In this document: positions 19,477-32,260 of the stretch, piece by piece
Layout: each line of letters begins with the position of its first letter
How positions within the stretch are numbered: the first letter of the stretch is position 1
Source: Cercis canadensis
Taxonomy: Eukaryota > Streptophyta > Magnoliopsida > Fabales > Fabaceae
Direction of reading: 5' to 3'
Assembly (NCBI GenBank): GCA_003255065.1
Contig: QAOA01006413.1
Coordinates: forward strand, 281,122 to 345,121
Length of the DNA stretch: 64,000 bases
Translations under genes and position numbers: made by a program
Notes under the pieces: model-generated
What the model was told of the DNA's origin: nothing
Databases searched by the model: none
Seen by the model: only the letters and a program-made list of their open reading frames with translations

Positions 19477-22400
19477 TGTAGACATTGTTTTCTGTTTGAG
19501 CAATTTTTTTTTTGTCAAAAAAAAATACATTCTTCATTTTTAAACTTTTATGCTATTGGGCTTATTTTTTTTATGTGAAAAGATTTTGGAAAAACTCCAA
19601 ATGTGTAGCCCAATTTTCCTCATGGGCCCATTTGGCCCATCTTTTTTATTTCATGACATTTATATTTTCCAACTTTAAGGCGTTAAAAGAAAAAATAGGT
19701 TTATTAAATAAGTTAGAAATAAGAAATTATAGATTTTGTATCATAAGATCTAGGGTGGCCAATGAGAGTACAAGATTGGATTCTCTTGGTCACCCATTGG
19801 TCCAAAATGAGATACATTATCTCTAATAAGAAAATAAAAAAAAAATTAAAACAAAAGAATAAGAGATGAGCGGTGAAGCAAGGGGCAATTTGGGAAGAAA
19901 AAAGGAAAAAAAAAAAAGAGGATTGTGAAGGAAAAAAAATGCAAGAGAAGAGGGAGAAGGGAGCTATGGAAGAGAGAATGAAGAAGGGAGGGAAGGAGAA
20001 GGGAAAAAAAAAGAGAGAATAATTGAGAGAAGGATAAGAGAGAACTGAATGGAGAGAAAGAGGAAAGGAGACTAAGGAAAAATCTAGAGAGAGTAACCAA
20101 TAAGGAAAAGAAAAACCAGAGCAAGCAAAAAATAGAGGTAAGAAGAGAGAACTAAAAGGAGAGAAGAAATAAAGAATTAAAGGGTTGGAGATAGAGAAAA
20201 GACTCGGGAGTGAGAAAGAAAAAGAATTTGAAGAAAAAAAGAGGGCAATGAGAACTCAGGATTGAAAGACGGGGAAGAATGAGTGATTGAGAGTGTGAAG
20301 CAAAAAGAGAGAGCAAATAGAGAGTGAGAGCACAGAAGAATGAAGCAAAAATGGAAGACCCATAAAGTATCTCATCAAGAACAAAATTTCATAGAGCCTG
20401 TCAATCTTCCCCACATCAATGGATTGTTAGACATCACTGATAGGATAAAGTAGAATAGCTATTTTTGGTATAATCCCTGCCTTTTCCTTTTTATCTAAAT
20501 ATTTAAATGTGAAAATTTGGTGGTGTCTATACTTTTATATTTTCCTTCTCTGCTAATTTTGATTTGGGAATTATGAAATGAAGTGTATGCTTCTAGATTT
20601 TGTTTAAATTGGTGCAGATTCTCTATCTCAATTTGAATTTCCTTTTTTCTAGACTAGAGGTATTCATGTTTTTCTATGCTTTGTTGCTCTGCCTTTGGCT
20701 TTTAGATTGTTGGAGTACATTGTGGATTTTAGATTGCTGTGAGCTTATTTGAAATTGGTGTGCCTTTATTTGGATTTGATTCGTGGTTTTGATTGGAGTT
20801 CATTCTTTGGCAATATCGAGTTTAGGTTGCATGAGATTCATGTCTTTATGGTGCTGTTGTCATAACGTACCCGAAGATCGCTACGACGCCGATGACAAAC
20901 TAAAAGAAAAATACTACTTTTCGAAAGAAAACTTGGAGTTGCCACCAATTGTATTAAGAAAATGGGGAACAATTGAAAAACTCCTTTTTAAATAAAATAA
21001 TTAAATAAAAATTAACGGTTTACTAACCAGAAAGGGTTTAGGAGTTTGTTTATGCATGGGGAAGGTGTTAGGCACCCTACAACATCCGTCTAAAAACAGT
21101 TACCCTAAATTAGTTGTGCAAACATAATATGACAAAAAAATGTATATTTTATTTACCCCAGAATAATGAATTGTTACAAGAATATCTGATGAAAATAAAA
21201 ACAAAGAATTTAAACGTGTTATGCATGAATTCTCTACCAAGACCTAATCCTTTCACCCCTTCATCGCATAAAGCAACCATCCAGGGTGGTGCTACCTTCA
21301 CATAGGTCAGATAGAGAAAGGCATCCCATATAGGACTGACTCGCCCTATCCTCCCATGATAAGTGAATGGGCATACGGATATTACGCGGCATAGGTATAT
21401 TTTTTATATGCAATGGAAATGCATGATCTTAAATATTACAAAACTTGTCTCAAAATCTAAGTGCCAAGAAATTTTAATTTACATAAAAAAAAAAAGAGAT
21501 AAATAAAACAACATTCTCGCTCCAAGCTTGCAGCTAGGTCTTCCGGTTGGGCCTTCTGATTTGCTCATACTCATAATTACCATGAGTTGTATCCAAGGAT
21601 GCTCATGAATACACCAAAACACAAGTTAGACAAGGCTTAAAAGAAATCTACCTAAGTGACCTACACATTTAATCTCTACATGCCTTAAAGAAAATAATCC
21701 AAAATCAACCAAAAATGCACAAAAAAACCCTAAACAACCCTTATAATAGTGCAAACAATGCATGAGAACTAAACCCAAAACAGCTCTTAGAATAGAAAAA
21801 AAGAATACATCACACATAAGAATGACAGCTAAACAAATAAGCAAAATACACCAAGAAATGAGGCAAAGTACACCAAAACAACCACCAAACATGCCCAAAA
21901 CCACCATTCTTATCAAGAGACAAATTTGAAGGAAGTCCAAAGAATTCACATATTCATCAGTTATCCAAAACAACTGTGTTCGAGTCAAAATCGAGAGCAA
22001 ACTAGACGTGAAAAAATTCTTAAAATTACAGAAATTGAAGATACACATCTTACAATTCAAATGAGACCAACATCACTTAATTTGGAGCTGTACAACCTAA
22101 ACTAGAGATGAGAGACGATGCACCGCCAGTGCTGACTGGTAGCACTGATAGTGCAGAAAAAATAGTCCTGTTCACATTCAAACTGGAAATAAACTAGGCA
22201 TGCAAAAAATATAAAAATTGCATAAATTGAAGACATGCATCTTATGGTTCTAAAGAGACAAGAACCATACAATTTAGAGCTGTATAAGTCTAGAAAGAAA
22301 TAAAAGACCGAACATTGCCAAAGACAGGACATCAGCGTTAGTGCAACATTGAACAGCTATATTCAAACCGAAACTGGGAGTAAACTAGACATTCAAAAAA

Positions 22401-25400
22401 TCTGAAAATTACACACATTGAAAACATGCATCTTACGGTTCTAATGAGACCAACATTGCTAAATTGCAAGCTCTATTGCTCCAGAAATAAACAAATCACT
22501 GAGTGCTGTCAGCAAGAACTGATAGCAGCGAAAATGGTTTATGCAAGTGCTTCTTTCATGATAACAGAGAATGCAAGTTGACTCTCTATGGGCGAAACAC
22601 TACCATGCAACAATTTTCATGCTTAATGTGTTAAGTGCAAGTCAAAATCGAGCAATTGAGCACAATAGCTAATTAGGACAGCAAAGAAATAAGATGTTCA
22701 AGAAAAGAAAAATCAGGGCAGTAAGAAACAAAGTTAATATGCTTGGCTAGGGAAAACAAAACAAGGCAGCAAGATGCAAAGGCTAACAAGGTAATTTAAA
22801 GTAAAATAGGGCAGCAATTAAGCTATGGAACAAGAAGAAACGAAGTTAGATTCAAAATAGGGCAGCAAGGATTTAAAAGAGAACAAAGAAGTTAAGTCAA
22901 CCAAATAGGACAACAAAGAAATTAATTGCTTAAGACAACCAAAATTTGCTAGCAAATTCTCATATCCTAAATAAATTCCATGGAATAGCTTGCTATGCTA
23001 ACCTGCATATACTCCTTTTTTATTACTCATTTGCCACTAATATCACTCAATGATCATAGGATAATTGTCACTTTGGTCAATTTTTCTTTTTTTAAAAAAA
23101 AAAAACCTTATGATCAAGAGCTCAAACTAGCACTTGGAGCAATTAAAGACTAATGGGAGAGAAGCACCTTAACAAAGCAAGAATAGCTATGAATTTGGCC
23201 TAAATTCCATGCAATATTCACTTAGAAGTATGGAAGTTGCTAGGAAATTTCCTAGAGGGGCTGCCAAAGAATATTCCTTGGCATAAACTTGGATTTGGAT
23301 GAGGTAGGCTACCTTTTTTGGATCAAAAAGTCCAATTAGTAAGCTTGACTCATCTTCACCAAATTTTTCCAGCATCTCAAGCAATCAATGAACAACTTTC
23401 TCAAGGAATTATAAACTATTAACTTGGTCATACAAGAACAAAGATTAGGCAAAGATTAACCTAACAAAAGGCTATGGTCAAGCAATTTCCAAGCTAATTA
23501 GGGTTGGTATAGCAGCAACTATGCCCAGAAAATTCTAGCATGCATGAAATGGCATTTAACAACATTGAAGTTTTCACATGAAGGTTCAACCAGCACTTAA
23601 TTAACCCAGAAAAATTTTCTAAACCGATTAATGGAAGCAAAAAAATGACTTAGGAACATAAACCCTAACCGAATTTTGACATCTAAGAACTAAATGACCA
23701 AAGTTCAACAAGATTAAGGGGAAACTAGGGCAAAAAATTTCCAAAAAAACATAAACAACCAAGAATTACAATTAATCAAAGAGCAATGAACATTTCATCT
23801 AGACTATCTCAATTGATCAACAATCCAACATTAAATCAACATAATCCACTAAAATCAAATAACAACCGAATAGGACAGCTCAAGAACACAGTCCAAAAAA
23901 AATTTAATTCTTGGATTTAGGAAGAAGAAGCAAAGAAACAACAAGGAATTAAAGGAACAAGATAAATCAACAAAAGAAATTGACCAAATCAGTCCAAGAA
24001 CACCAAGAACGAAATAGGGCAGCAGCAAGAACTTCAAGAAAATCAAAGAAAACAAAAGGGATAATTAACCTTACTTGGTTTCTGCTCTAGTCTTGGTTCT
24101 TCCCCTTTGATTTCTGCTCCTCCTTCTGCTGAATGCCTTCCTATTGTTGTTCGGTTCTTGCTCTCTCTCTCAAAGAAACCGTTTGTGCTCTTCCTCTCTC
24201 TTGAATCCTTTCTCCTTTCTTTTCTTATGCGTTTCTGCCCTGTTAGCCACTGCTGCCCAGCCTTTTTCTTCTTTTTATTATTTACTTTTATTTCCTTAGT
24301 TCCTTAGTTATTCAATTAAAAAGAGGATAAATCAAGCTTGGACCAATGGGGAGAGAAGGAAATTCATTCCTTGCTCTCCTATTGGCTCCCTTAGATCCAA
24401 TGATGCCAATAATTAATTAACCAAACTTACTTATATTTTTTTTCTACTATTTACAAAAATAAAAAATGGGCCAAATGAGCTTAAATAAAAATGGGCCTAG
24501 TTGACAATGGATTGGGCTTTGGGTTTCTTTAATCACAAAAATCCAAACAATAAAAAAACACTAATTAGAAATTAACAATTTATCTCTTTTATTTTTTTTT
24601 ATATATTTTTAAATCATAAGAAAAACCCAGACAAAATACGATGTCTACAGCTGTTGTATAAGTTGGTTCAATCTGTGGAAAATTCAAAATCTACTTGGTT
24701 AGAGTTTTGTATTTCCTTGCTTCCATTTGATCAATAGTATACATAATGCCATTGCCTTTTTCTTTTGCTGCAATATTTCAAATCTGTTCAATTAAAGTGT
24801 TGGAGTTTTCGGTGATGTCTTTATGGATATTGTGCATTGAGGAAATCTGGTTTATGCTCCTAGGAAGAGGGATTTGGGCATTTGTTGTTCTTGAAAAGTC
24901 CCTACTATTATATTCTTTTAGATTCATCTTATCTTTTGGTTACATTGCATCAAAGCATTAAAGAGAGCACTTGCATTGTTCATTTTCGGGTCTATCAATC
25001 AGCACTAGCAGCATTCAATTTTTTACTTCTAGCCAGAGCTACAGAGCTCCATTTTGAGTTATTCTTATCTTGTTAGAACCAGGAGACGTATTCCTCTCAT
25101 GTAAAATTTTCAAAGTAAAACTCTATTTCCCCTATTCCCATTTTGCATTTAAAGTTGATTGTTTTTTTGCACCATCAAGTCAGTCAATTTTTTCTAGCAG
25201 CCTTCGGTTTTTTATTTCTAGCCGGAGCTTTAGAGCTCCGATTTGGGTTATTTTTGTCTCATTACAACCATGAAACATGTGCCTCCATTGTGTAAAAATT
25301 TCATATTAAATTTCCATAGCATGAGTTCCTTGTCTTTGTCTAAAGTTGACCCCATTTTTTGCTCTGTCGTGAAATTCTTTTAGACACTATTTCACTTACT

Positions 25401-26324
25401 TTTGGGTGTTGTTTTGAGACTATTTTGCATGTGTTTTGGTTTGATGTTCCATGATTATTTTTTAAGAATGATTGGGAATTATTTTAAAACTTTTCTTACA
25501 TCCTTATTTTGCATTGCTCCAAAGTCATTTCATGCATTACTTTGCTTTACTTTTTAGTAGATCTTTTTGATTGTCTATGCTTGAATAATTTCTTATATGT
25601 TTCTTAATTAATGCTCTTTTCTTGGCCTTATGAGCACATTTGATCATTGTTGCTGATAATATATGTGAGTTGGATTGTAAGTGACGACAAGCTAGAAAGG
25701 TCGATCTGGGAGCAAGGCCGAGAATGAGAAGATTTTTTCTTTTAGACAAAGAATAGTGTTGTAATATTTAATTTCATGCATAAGCATCCATTTAGAAATA
25801 TGACTGTGTTGTGTAGTATCTGTATGCCCCTTCACTTATCATGGAAGGATATATCGAGTTTGATCCTATATGGGATAGTTTTGTCTATCCAACCTAGGTG
25901 GAAGTAGTGCCACCCTGGAGGCCACTTTATGCAAGGAAATGGTGGAAGGATTTAGGTCTTAGTAGTGAAATCATTCATTGCATATTTAAATCCATCGTCT
26001 TTATTTTGTTAGATATTCTTGTAATACACTTATTATTTTTGGGATAAATAAAATACATTTTTGGCCATATCATATTCACGCAATTAATTTCGGGTAACTG
26101 TCTTTTAGACGAGTGTTGTGGGGTGCCTAACACTTTCCTCACACACGAACTGACTCTCAAACCCTATCTGGTTCATGGACCACTTTTTAAAATCAAAAGG
26201 GTGTTCCAGGTTTTTTCATGTTTCTAAAAATAATTGGTAGCAATTTTAAGTTTTCTTCGAAAGCTAATCTATTTTTCTAAGACTGTCATTTGTGTTGCGG
26301 TTACCCTTTGGGTACGTTGTGACA
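19477..26324 (+). repeat. Long 3' LTR (plus), split by an antiparallel solo LTR
   Basis: It begins TGTAGACATTGTTTTC at 19477, after the purine-rich AAAGAGGGATAAT. The first part ends at 20857; the second runs from 24655 to GGGTACGTTGTGACA at 26324. Without the insertion the LTR is about 3.05 kb. The first part carries GGGCCCATTTGGCCCAT and a roughly 500-bp purine-rich tract. The second carries two 189-bp-spaced AGAGCTCC repeats and the conserved block GGGTAAC-GTC-TTTAGAC...GTGGGGTGCCTAACAC. The right flank (GTGAT) does not match the left (ATAAT), as expected if the left side is internal sequence. Confidence 0.72.
20858..24649 (-). repeat. Solo LTR of the same family, minus orientation, 3792 bp
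   Basis: On plus it runs TGTCATAACGTACCCGAAG ... ATACGATGTCTACA, so on minus TGTAGACA ... TATGACA. The perfect 5-bp repeat GCTGT (20853-20857, 24650-24654) flanks it, and the interrupted plus-strand LTR resumes on the other side. It contains the same blocks as its host LTR in reverse, with three AGAGCT-centred repeats about 190 bp apart near 22080, 22270 and 22460. There is no coding capacity. Confidence 0.82.
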
Positions 26325-26479
26325 GTGATCAATAGTTTTTAAATGATAAAATTATTGGCAAGAGATTCTTAGTCATGGAGCACATAAGAATTTTTTTAGT
26401 TAAGTTTGTAAAGTGCAGAGTTTAGCTAGATATTATAAGGGTGATAAAATATAAGAAAACAAATAGAAGAAAAATATAC

Positions 26480-26622
26480 CTCAAGGATCCCCTTCAAGTA
26501 ATGCAGGATTAGAGCCAAATGGAGGATTGTAGATATGAGATCCTCATGAGGAAAAATCCAAAAGGATGCAACCCCAACAAGGAAAGAAGTATAAAACAAA
26601 TTTGGAATACTGTCTACGTTGT
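26480..26622 (-). pseudogene. Possible stray exon of an unidentified membrane protein
   Basis: Minus-strand open segment NVDSIPNLFYTSFLVGVASFW and IFPHEDLISTILHLALILHYLKGILE, bounded by an AG (TAATCCTAG) and a good donor (CTTGAG|GTATAT). The composition suggests membrane-embedded helices. I do not recognise the family, and no neighbouring exon was found in 26325-27060. It may be a captured or relic exon, or chance. Confidence 0.3.
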
Positions 26623-26966
26623 CTAGGATTAGCATTGGAAAATTTGGAATACTGCAAATGCTTCTCTCTAATTTCAGAGAATCAATAGTTTGCTAATGAA
26701 AAGAATGTTATCAATAACATGGCTGAAACAAATAGAGAAGGTGGCAGTGGGAATATGAACTTTAGCAATATGGACATCATCACGATTACTTTGATCTATG
26801 TTTAATTACTTTCTTCTCTCTTTCTCAGTTTCACTTCACTTGCAAATGCTCTATCCCTATATGTCAAAAGCAATGGTTTCACTCATCATATTTATTCACA
26901 TGAAGAGCATGATTTTCATCTTCATGTATCTTTTTTTTTTTTTGTTCTGGAAATTACACTACAAAG

Positions 26967-27062
26967 GTAACATATCATCTTCCAAAATCTAACCCTACCT
27001 ATTTCCGATGAGAATAGAACTCAATATCTTTACAATGAAATACTAAGTACTCAACCACTAGG
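26967..27062 (-). repeat. tRNA-derived SINE-like unit 1
   Basis: Read on minus: CCTAGTGGTTGAGTACTTAGTA resembles a pol III A box region, and TTGAGTTCTATTCTC resembles a B box. A tail AGGTAGGGTTAGATTTTGG then AAGATGATATG follows. The second unit next door matches it over its whole length. Confidence 0.5.
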
Positions 27063-27066
27063 AGTA

Positions 27067-27090
27067 GCATATCATCTTCCAAAATCTCAC
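27067..27090 (-). repeat. SINE-like unit 2, tail part (rest at 36213-36289)
   Basis: GCATATCATCTTCCAAAATCTCAC is the tail of a second copy of the preceding unit. The body, with CTAGTGGTTGAGTAC and GAGTTCTATTCCC on the minus strand, resumes after the 9.1-kb retroelement, which inserted within it. Confidence 0.5.
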
Positions 27091-28574
27091 TGTTATGCAA
27101 AATCTATACGCAAGTGTACGTATCGAGAACAAGTAATATAATGATGAATAAAGTATCGTCCCACGCTATGGCTACTAAGTGCCAAAAATGAGTGTATTCC
27201 AATTTTATCTAGATAATTGATATTAAATGTCAAACATGAATTTATAGACAAAAAACACTAAAATAGGTAGAGATTTGAATGAGAAAGATCTAGGGTTTTT
27301 GATTTCACCATAGATATTTTGAATTGTTATCCCTTCTTCATTAATCAAGAATTATCTTCCTAATTACTAGCCAAGAACTCTAAACTATCAATTAGCCTTT
27401 CCCAAGGTCAAACAATATATATCTAAGTGACAATTCACTATATTTCTATGTGGATTAAGCTACCCATAAATTCACAAAAGTTCTTTGGTTCTTTCATTAG
27501 TTACATAGACCATAAGGGTATACTCCTATCCCTTATGACATCTATGATCTTTATCTCTATGATCTTGAATTATAAATTACTTGTTTCATTGCAATTATCT
27601 AATTAACTAATTAATTACCAGTCAATTAGAGGCATGAAGAAGCCAAATGATAAATAAGTTCTTGAATTAAATCAGTAGAAAATAACAAAACATCTTAGCA
27701 AGGCTACATCGTAGCCCTGGAATGTGAATTAGTTCATGACAGAAAATAAGAACAAGTTCACACAAAATTCAGACATGAGTACAAGAAAAAAGATGAAAAA
27801 AACTCTTTGAAGCTAAGAATCAATGACGAAATCGACTTCTTGGAGCTTGATCTTCATTTCCTCGCTTACCTCCAGTGTAAAACATGTGTGAAACCCTAAT
27901 TTAGTCTCAAAAAATCCTATTTATATATTCTAGGAAGTTTAAGAGAAAAAGGAAATAAAATAAAATAGAAGTCCTAATTAAAATAAGGAATTTGGAAGTC
28001 AAATCCCGAGTTGACCCTCAGAGGGCCGCAACGCTAGGATAGGGTGTTGCGGCCTTGGGCTCATTGCCTAATTTCTGAGTCTTCATATAGCTTATGGCTC
28101 TGCGACGCTGAAAGTTTTCTTTGAAATACAAGTCTCTAGTTGACACCTGTGCTGTGGCGCTGTCTTCCCTGCCTATAATTTACAATTTCCTTTCACCTGG
28201 CGTTGTTTTATGCCGCTGTGGTGCCTAAGCTGCTGTGTCCATATGGTAAGTGAGGGTTGCCTGGCGCTATGGTATTACGAGACAATGTTGCGGTGCCAAG
28301 CTTGATGCCTTGTCTTTGCTTTTCCTTCATACATAGGGGGCTACGGCACTAGAAATGGGGGTTGCAGCCCTGAAGGTGCTACCTTATTCCAGAGTGACCA
28401 AAAATTGCCCCATTTTATACCGAATTGCGCCTAAGTGACTTCCAAAGATTCCTAAATTAAAAACCTGTAAAACAAACAATAAAAACATAAAAAAAAAAAA
28501 CTTTAAAACACTCTAGAACAAACAAATAATGAGTTGGATCAATACAAGATAAGTGGTCTAAAATTGATTTATCA
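27091..28574 (-). repeat. 3' LTR of the Athila-like element
   Basis: On plus it starts TGTTATGCAAAATCTATACGC and ends GATTTATCA. Polypurine TTTGGGGGTATT (minus, plus 28575-28586) adjoins on the inner side. Its centre is GC-richer than the surroundings, with CGCTGTGGTGCC-like repeats, as in the other three LTRs of the family. Confidence 0.88.
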
Positions 28575-30270
28575 AATACCCCCAAACTTGAGATTTGCTA
28601 GTCCTCGAGCAAAACTAAGGAAAAATCATAGAGAAAATGGAAAAACCTAACAGATGAATAATCATTTAGCTTTACTAACCTAATAGGCCTCAAAGATAAC
28701 ACATTATCATAATTCAGGGAAAACTTATCACATCATGAAGGTGTATAACTCAACTCAAATGCAAGTTCTTCCTTACTAGTAAACTCCTTGAGTGTGTGTG
28801 TGTGTGTGTAACCCTGCACAAATGTCATATTGCAATGTGAATAAGTTTATACATGCTCACCCATTTAATTAGACCTCTAAATAAAGCACATGAGGAACTC
28901 CACTAATGTAGTCTAATCACAACATCAAAGATAAAAAAGGCTTTCCAAGATTGTAATGAATGGCTAAGGTTAAGGTGAGGTAAAGGATGATCAATGAGGC
29001 TCACTCACCCATGACACAAAACCATTCTAGGCTTTTAGAGCACCTTCACACTAGTTTTCACCCACACTTAATCACCAATTTCTTTCTTTTTTTGTCATCA
29101 ATCTTGATTCTTTTTCTTTTTGCTCTCTTCACTCTTTATTTTCTTTGAATGCTTGATTTCACCTCCAAACTTATTGTCTTTTAATAATCAAAGGAGTGTC
29201 TCCTTTTTTTGTTTTAATTAATAGAGTCAAGAAGCAACAAACATAGTTCTATTATCATGACTCCATACTCCTCTCATCCACTCTTATTTCTCCCTAAGCT
29301 CTAAATAGTTTTCCTAGAATGAAAATGTGTCATGAATGCAATGTTAGGAAAAAAATTTAAGGGCTTGGTTAATGTATAAGTGATGAAGAAAGGTTATTAG
29401 GGATAGTAATAGTGCAAGGGTCGGCTTGAACAACTCAAACTATCCAAACATGGCCTAAATCATCTCCCTAATGTAGCATAGCCTAAGATTTCGCTTTAAG
29501 CGGCAATCAATTTTAGAGTCCTATGAGGTTAGAAGAGTGCTAAGCATGCATAAAAATTCTTCAAATCAAGCAAAGAAGTGGAAATGTTTAAGGTTATGTG
29601 CTCAAAATGTCAAGGAAATACAAGTTAGGTAAAAACTCGCAAAAGAATCAAACATACACCAACAAGATATACATCATTTTCTAGAAATTATGAATATTTC
29701 CTAAAAGATTTTATCATTAGCCCTAGGTTTTCAAGCTTCAAGATCAATGAAAATTAAACCAAAAATTGTAAAACAAATAAAATAAAATTCCCCACCCTCA
29801 AACCTAACATGCATTGTCCCCAATGTATAAAGTAATGGAATGGAAAGAAGACTCTCCTAAAAGGACATGATGTCCAAGCCATCATCATCATTAGTGTCAG
29901 CAACTTCCTCCTCTTCCTCAGATGGATATGGGTGAAGTGCATGTGCTGTTGAGAAAGGTAGCACTTGTGATCCTTGAGTGGCCATGCAATGGTTGTGGTA
30001 ATGAGTCATATGAGCATTGACATTCATATGGTATTCCATGAATTAATAGAACCTTGTGGTGAAATGCATGAGGAGATCCATCTTCCACTCTATGTGGGCC
30101 ATTCTAATGTCTAACGATTCATATGGCTGTGAAGAACTGGCCCCGGCATGATCAGGCTCTGGCTCTTGCTCTGTCTGTGGTTATGGTGCTCTCGCATAAG
30201 GATTCCAGCCTTGCAGTCTGTAAGCATAGGCACCCAGGGGTTGCTTTGGATGAAGTAACTCCATGTTTGG
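28575..30270 (-). other. 3' untranslated region of the Athila-like element
   Basis: No coding similarity. On minus it ends with GCTCGAGGACTAGCAAATC and the polypurine tract. It holds a (GT)9 microsatellite at 28792-28810. Short ORFs here are not conserved. Confidence 0.6.
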
Positions 30271-30273
30271 CCC

Positions 30274-30891
30274 TCATTTAACCCTTACCTTTTGACATAG
30301 CATTTGGATCACTGATGGATGGCCAAATATAGTAGTCTTTGGGCTATTGATGTAGTGGATGATTGATTGTTTAATCAGGATGCTTATGTCAATCGTCCTC
30401 TTAATCATGATGGCATAGAGGAGCATAGCTCGGTTGGTGGTGATATCGCTAAGATGGCCAGTGGGAGTGTGGCGGGCATAGAGGAAATGGTACCACACCT
30501 TGCTGTAAATCCCCAGGGCGGATGACTCGAAGGAAATAGGCATGTCATCTTGCTTCTTCTATCGAGTGTCTGGCTTGCATAGGGTGGTGGTAATTTCCTC
30601 CTATTGAGGCACGTCATGCCAATAGTGTAGGTAGTCGACGTTGACTATATTGGGCAAGCCAAAGAGGGCGTTGATGGATCAGCTATCAAAGAGGACCCAT
30701 TTACCTTGCACAAAGACCTTGAAGTTCTTCCGGAACTTGGCATTGGCATTGGCATAGAATTGTTTGACCACTAGCACCACAGCCTCTATGGGGTGCTTGA
30801 CGAAGTCAAGCCAACTATTATGTGTTGCCAAATCCCACTCCTCTTGGGTAGGGCCACGAGAAAAAGCCAAGCCGCTCTCTGGAACGAGCAC
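30274..30891 (-). pseudogene. Late ORF of Athila-like element, putative plant transposon protein type
   Basis: Minus-strand frames: VPESGLAFSRGPTQEEWDLATHNSWLDF, PIEAVVLVVKQFYANANAKFRK, FKVFVQGKWVLFDS (30891-30679), then FESSALGIYSKVWYHFLYARHTPTGHLSDITTNRAMLLYAI with DISILIKQSI (30543-30274). The pattern (EFYAN, VFVRGKWV, HLSDITTDRALLLYAI) is that of the plant-transposon-protein domain found in the extra ORF of many Athila/Tat elements. It is interrupted by stops between 30543 and 30679. Its molecular role is not established in the family; I assign no function. Confidence 0.65.
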
Positions 30892-32260
30892 TTTATGGAT
30901 TACAAAGTCTTGAAACCGCTCATCGGCTTCCTTGTTTATAAATTCTGGTGGTCAAAGGAATCGTAGAAGGATGAGGAAGCAACAACCTTTTTCGTGCTGG
31001 TGGTGCCATGATGTGGTAGTGGCTAAGTGACAAACCTTTGGAAGATACAACAATAATACTACAAACCCAAAGCAAAAGCATTGCACAAGCATGAATTCTA
31101 GCATTTAAGTTCACATGATGCATCCAAGTAAGCACATTTGTGCATACAACAGCTCCAATTTCATTGAGGCATTTAATCAAACACATGGTATGCAGAATAT
31201 AAAACACACTTGCTAAGAGTCTATCTAAGCATAGCAATCCTCCATTTGGCCAAATTTTATCCATGATCACTCAAGAATGATAGAGGGGGTTAGAGAAATA
31301 CCTGGAGAATGCAAAAATTAAGATACCACGTTCAAGGCCAAGTTGACTTGGTGTGTGTGAATGTGAGAGATGCTGTGTGCGAATTTGGACCTAAAATAGT
31401 GCGTGTCTAGGGCAGAGGAGGTTAAAATTTGTAATGAAGTGAGATGGTTAGGGAAATTTCTTGGTTGGGAGAGGATTTTTGTGCTATGAAAGGTGTTTAA
31501 GTATTTGAAAGGGATGAGATTCAAAGCAGAAGGAGAGGGAAAATGCGTATGTGAAAGGGGAAATGTGGAAGGCGTGTGTGGAAGATGGGTGAGAGGGGAT
31601 TTTAGTGATGCCCAAAATGCACTGTTTTGGTTAAGTGGGGTTTTCAATTTTTTTAAATGCTGGGCCCTATGGCGCTGAGGGTCAGTGATGCGGTGTCATA
31701 CTCCCTATTTGGCTAAATGGCATTTGCATTGCAGAGGTGCTGTGATTAGCAGGGGTGATCACTGCGGCACGGAACTTAATGCCTACTGGGCTAGGTTGGC
31801 TTGCACGAGCGTTGTGGCTCTCATCATGGATGTTTCGGCACTAAGTTTCCTGTTTAGCAGTACATGAGAAGGCAAGCAGCTAGCGTTGTGCAGCCAAGCT
31901 TGTTGTCCACTTCTCCGAAACCACTTAGAGCTAACAACATAACTAAAGACATAAGAAAATTTGAAGAATTTAAAAAAAATGAAAGGAAGGATTCAGAAAA
32001 TGAGTTGCCTCCCAAAAAGCGTTTGGTTTATAGTCCTTAGCCTGACTTTCTCTGAGCTATGTCAACCATGATAAAAAAAATGGTGGATGAAGACTTTTGT
32101 AACTTTACTCCACCATCTCTATGAGCTTTAGATTATTGGCCATTTTCCTTTAACTCCAAACCTTGTTTTCGTCTCCAAAGCAAGAAGACTTACTGTAGTG
32201 CTCCAAATTGATATTTTTAAAGGAGGGTTTTTTCTTCTTTCTTTTCTTATGAGACTCGAC
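30892..32260 (-). other. Post-pol spacer of the Athila-like element
   Basis: Contains GCTTTTTGGGAGGCAACTC on minus (near 32010), the usual sequence after the end of pol in this group. ORFs 31318-31647 (minus) and 31493-31678 (plus) overlap in low-complexity sequence and show no domain. Confidence 0.5.

Noticed and set aside
19846..20124. Minus-strand 92-codon ORF of Ser/Leu/Phe
   Set aside because: It is the complement of the LTR purine tract; low complexity, not a gene.
30892..31678. ORFs at 30920-31270 and 31318-31678 as possible env-like genes
   Set aside because: No signal peptide or membrane pattern that I can defend, both strands open in the same low-complexity region, and only the 30274-30891 frame has a recognisable domain.
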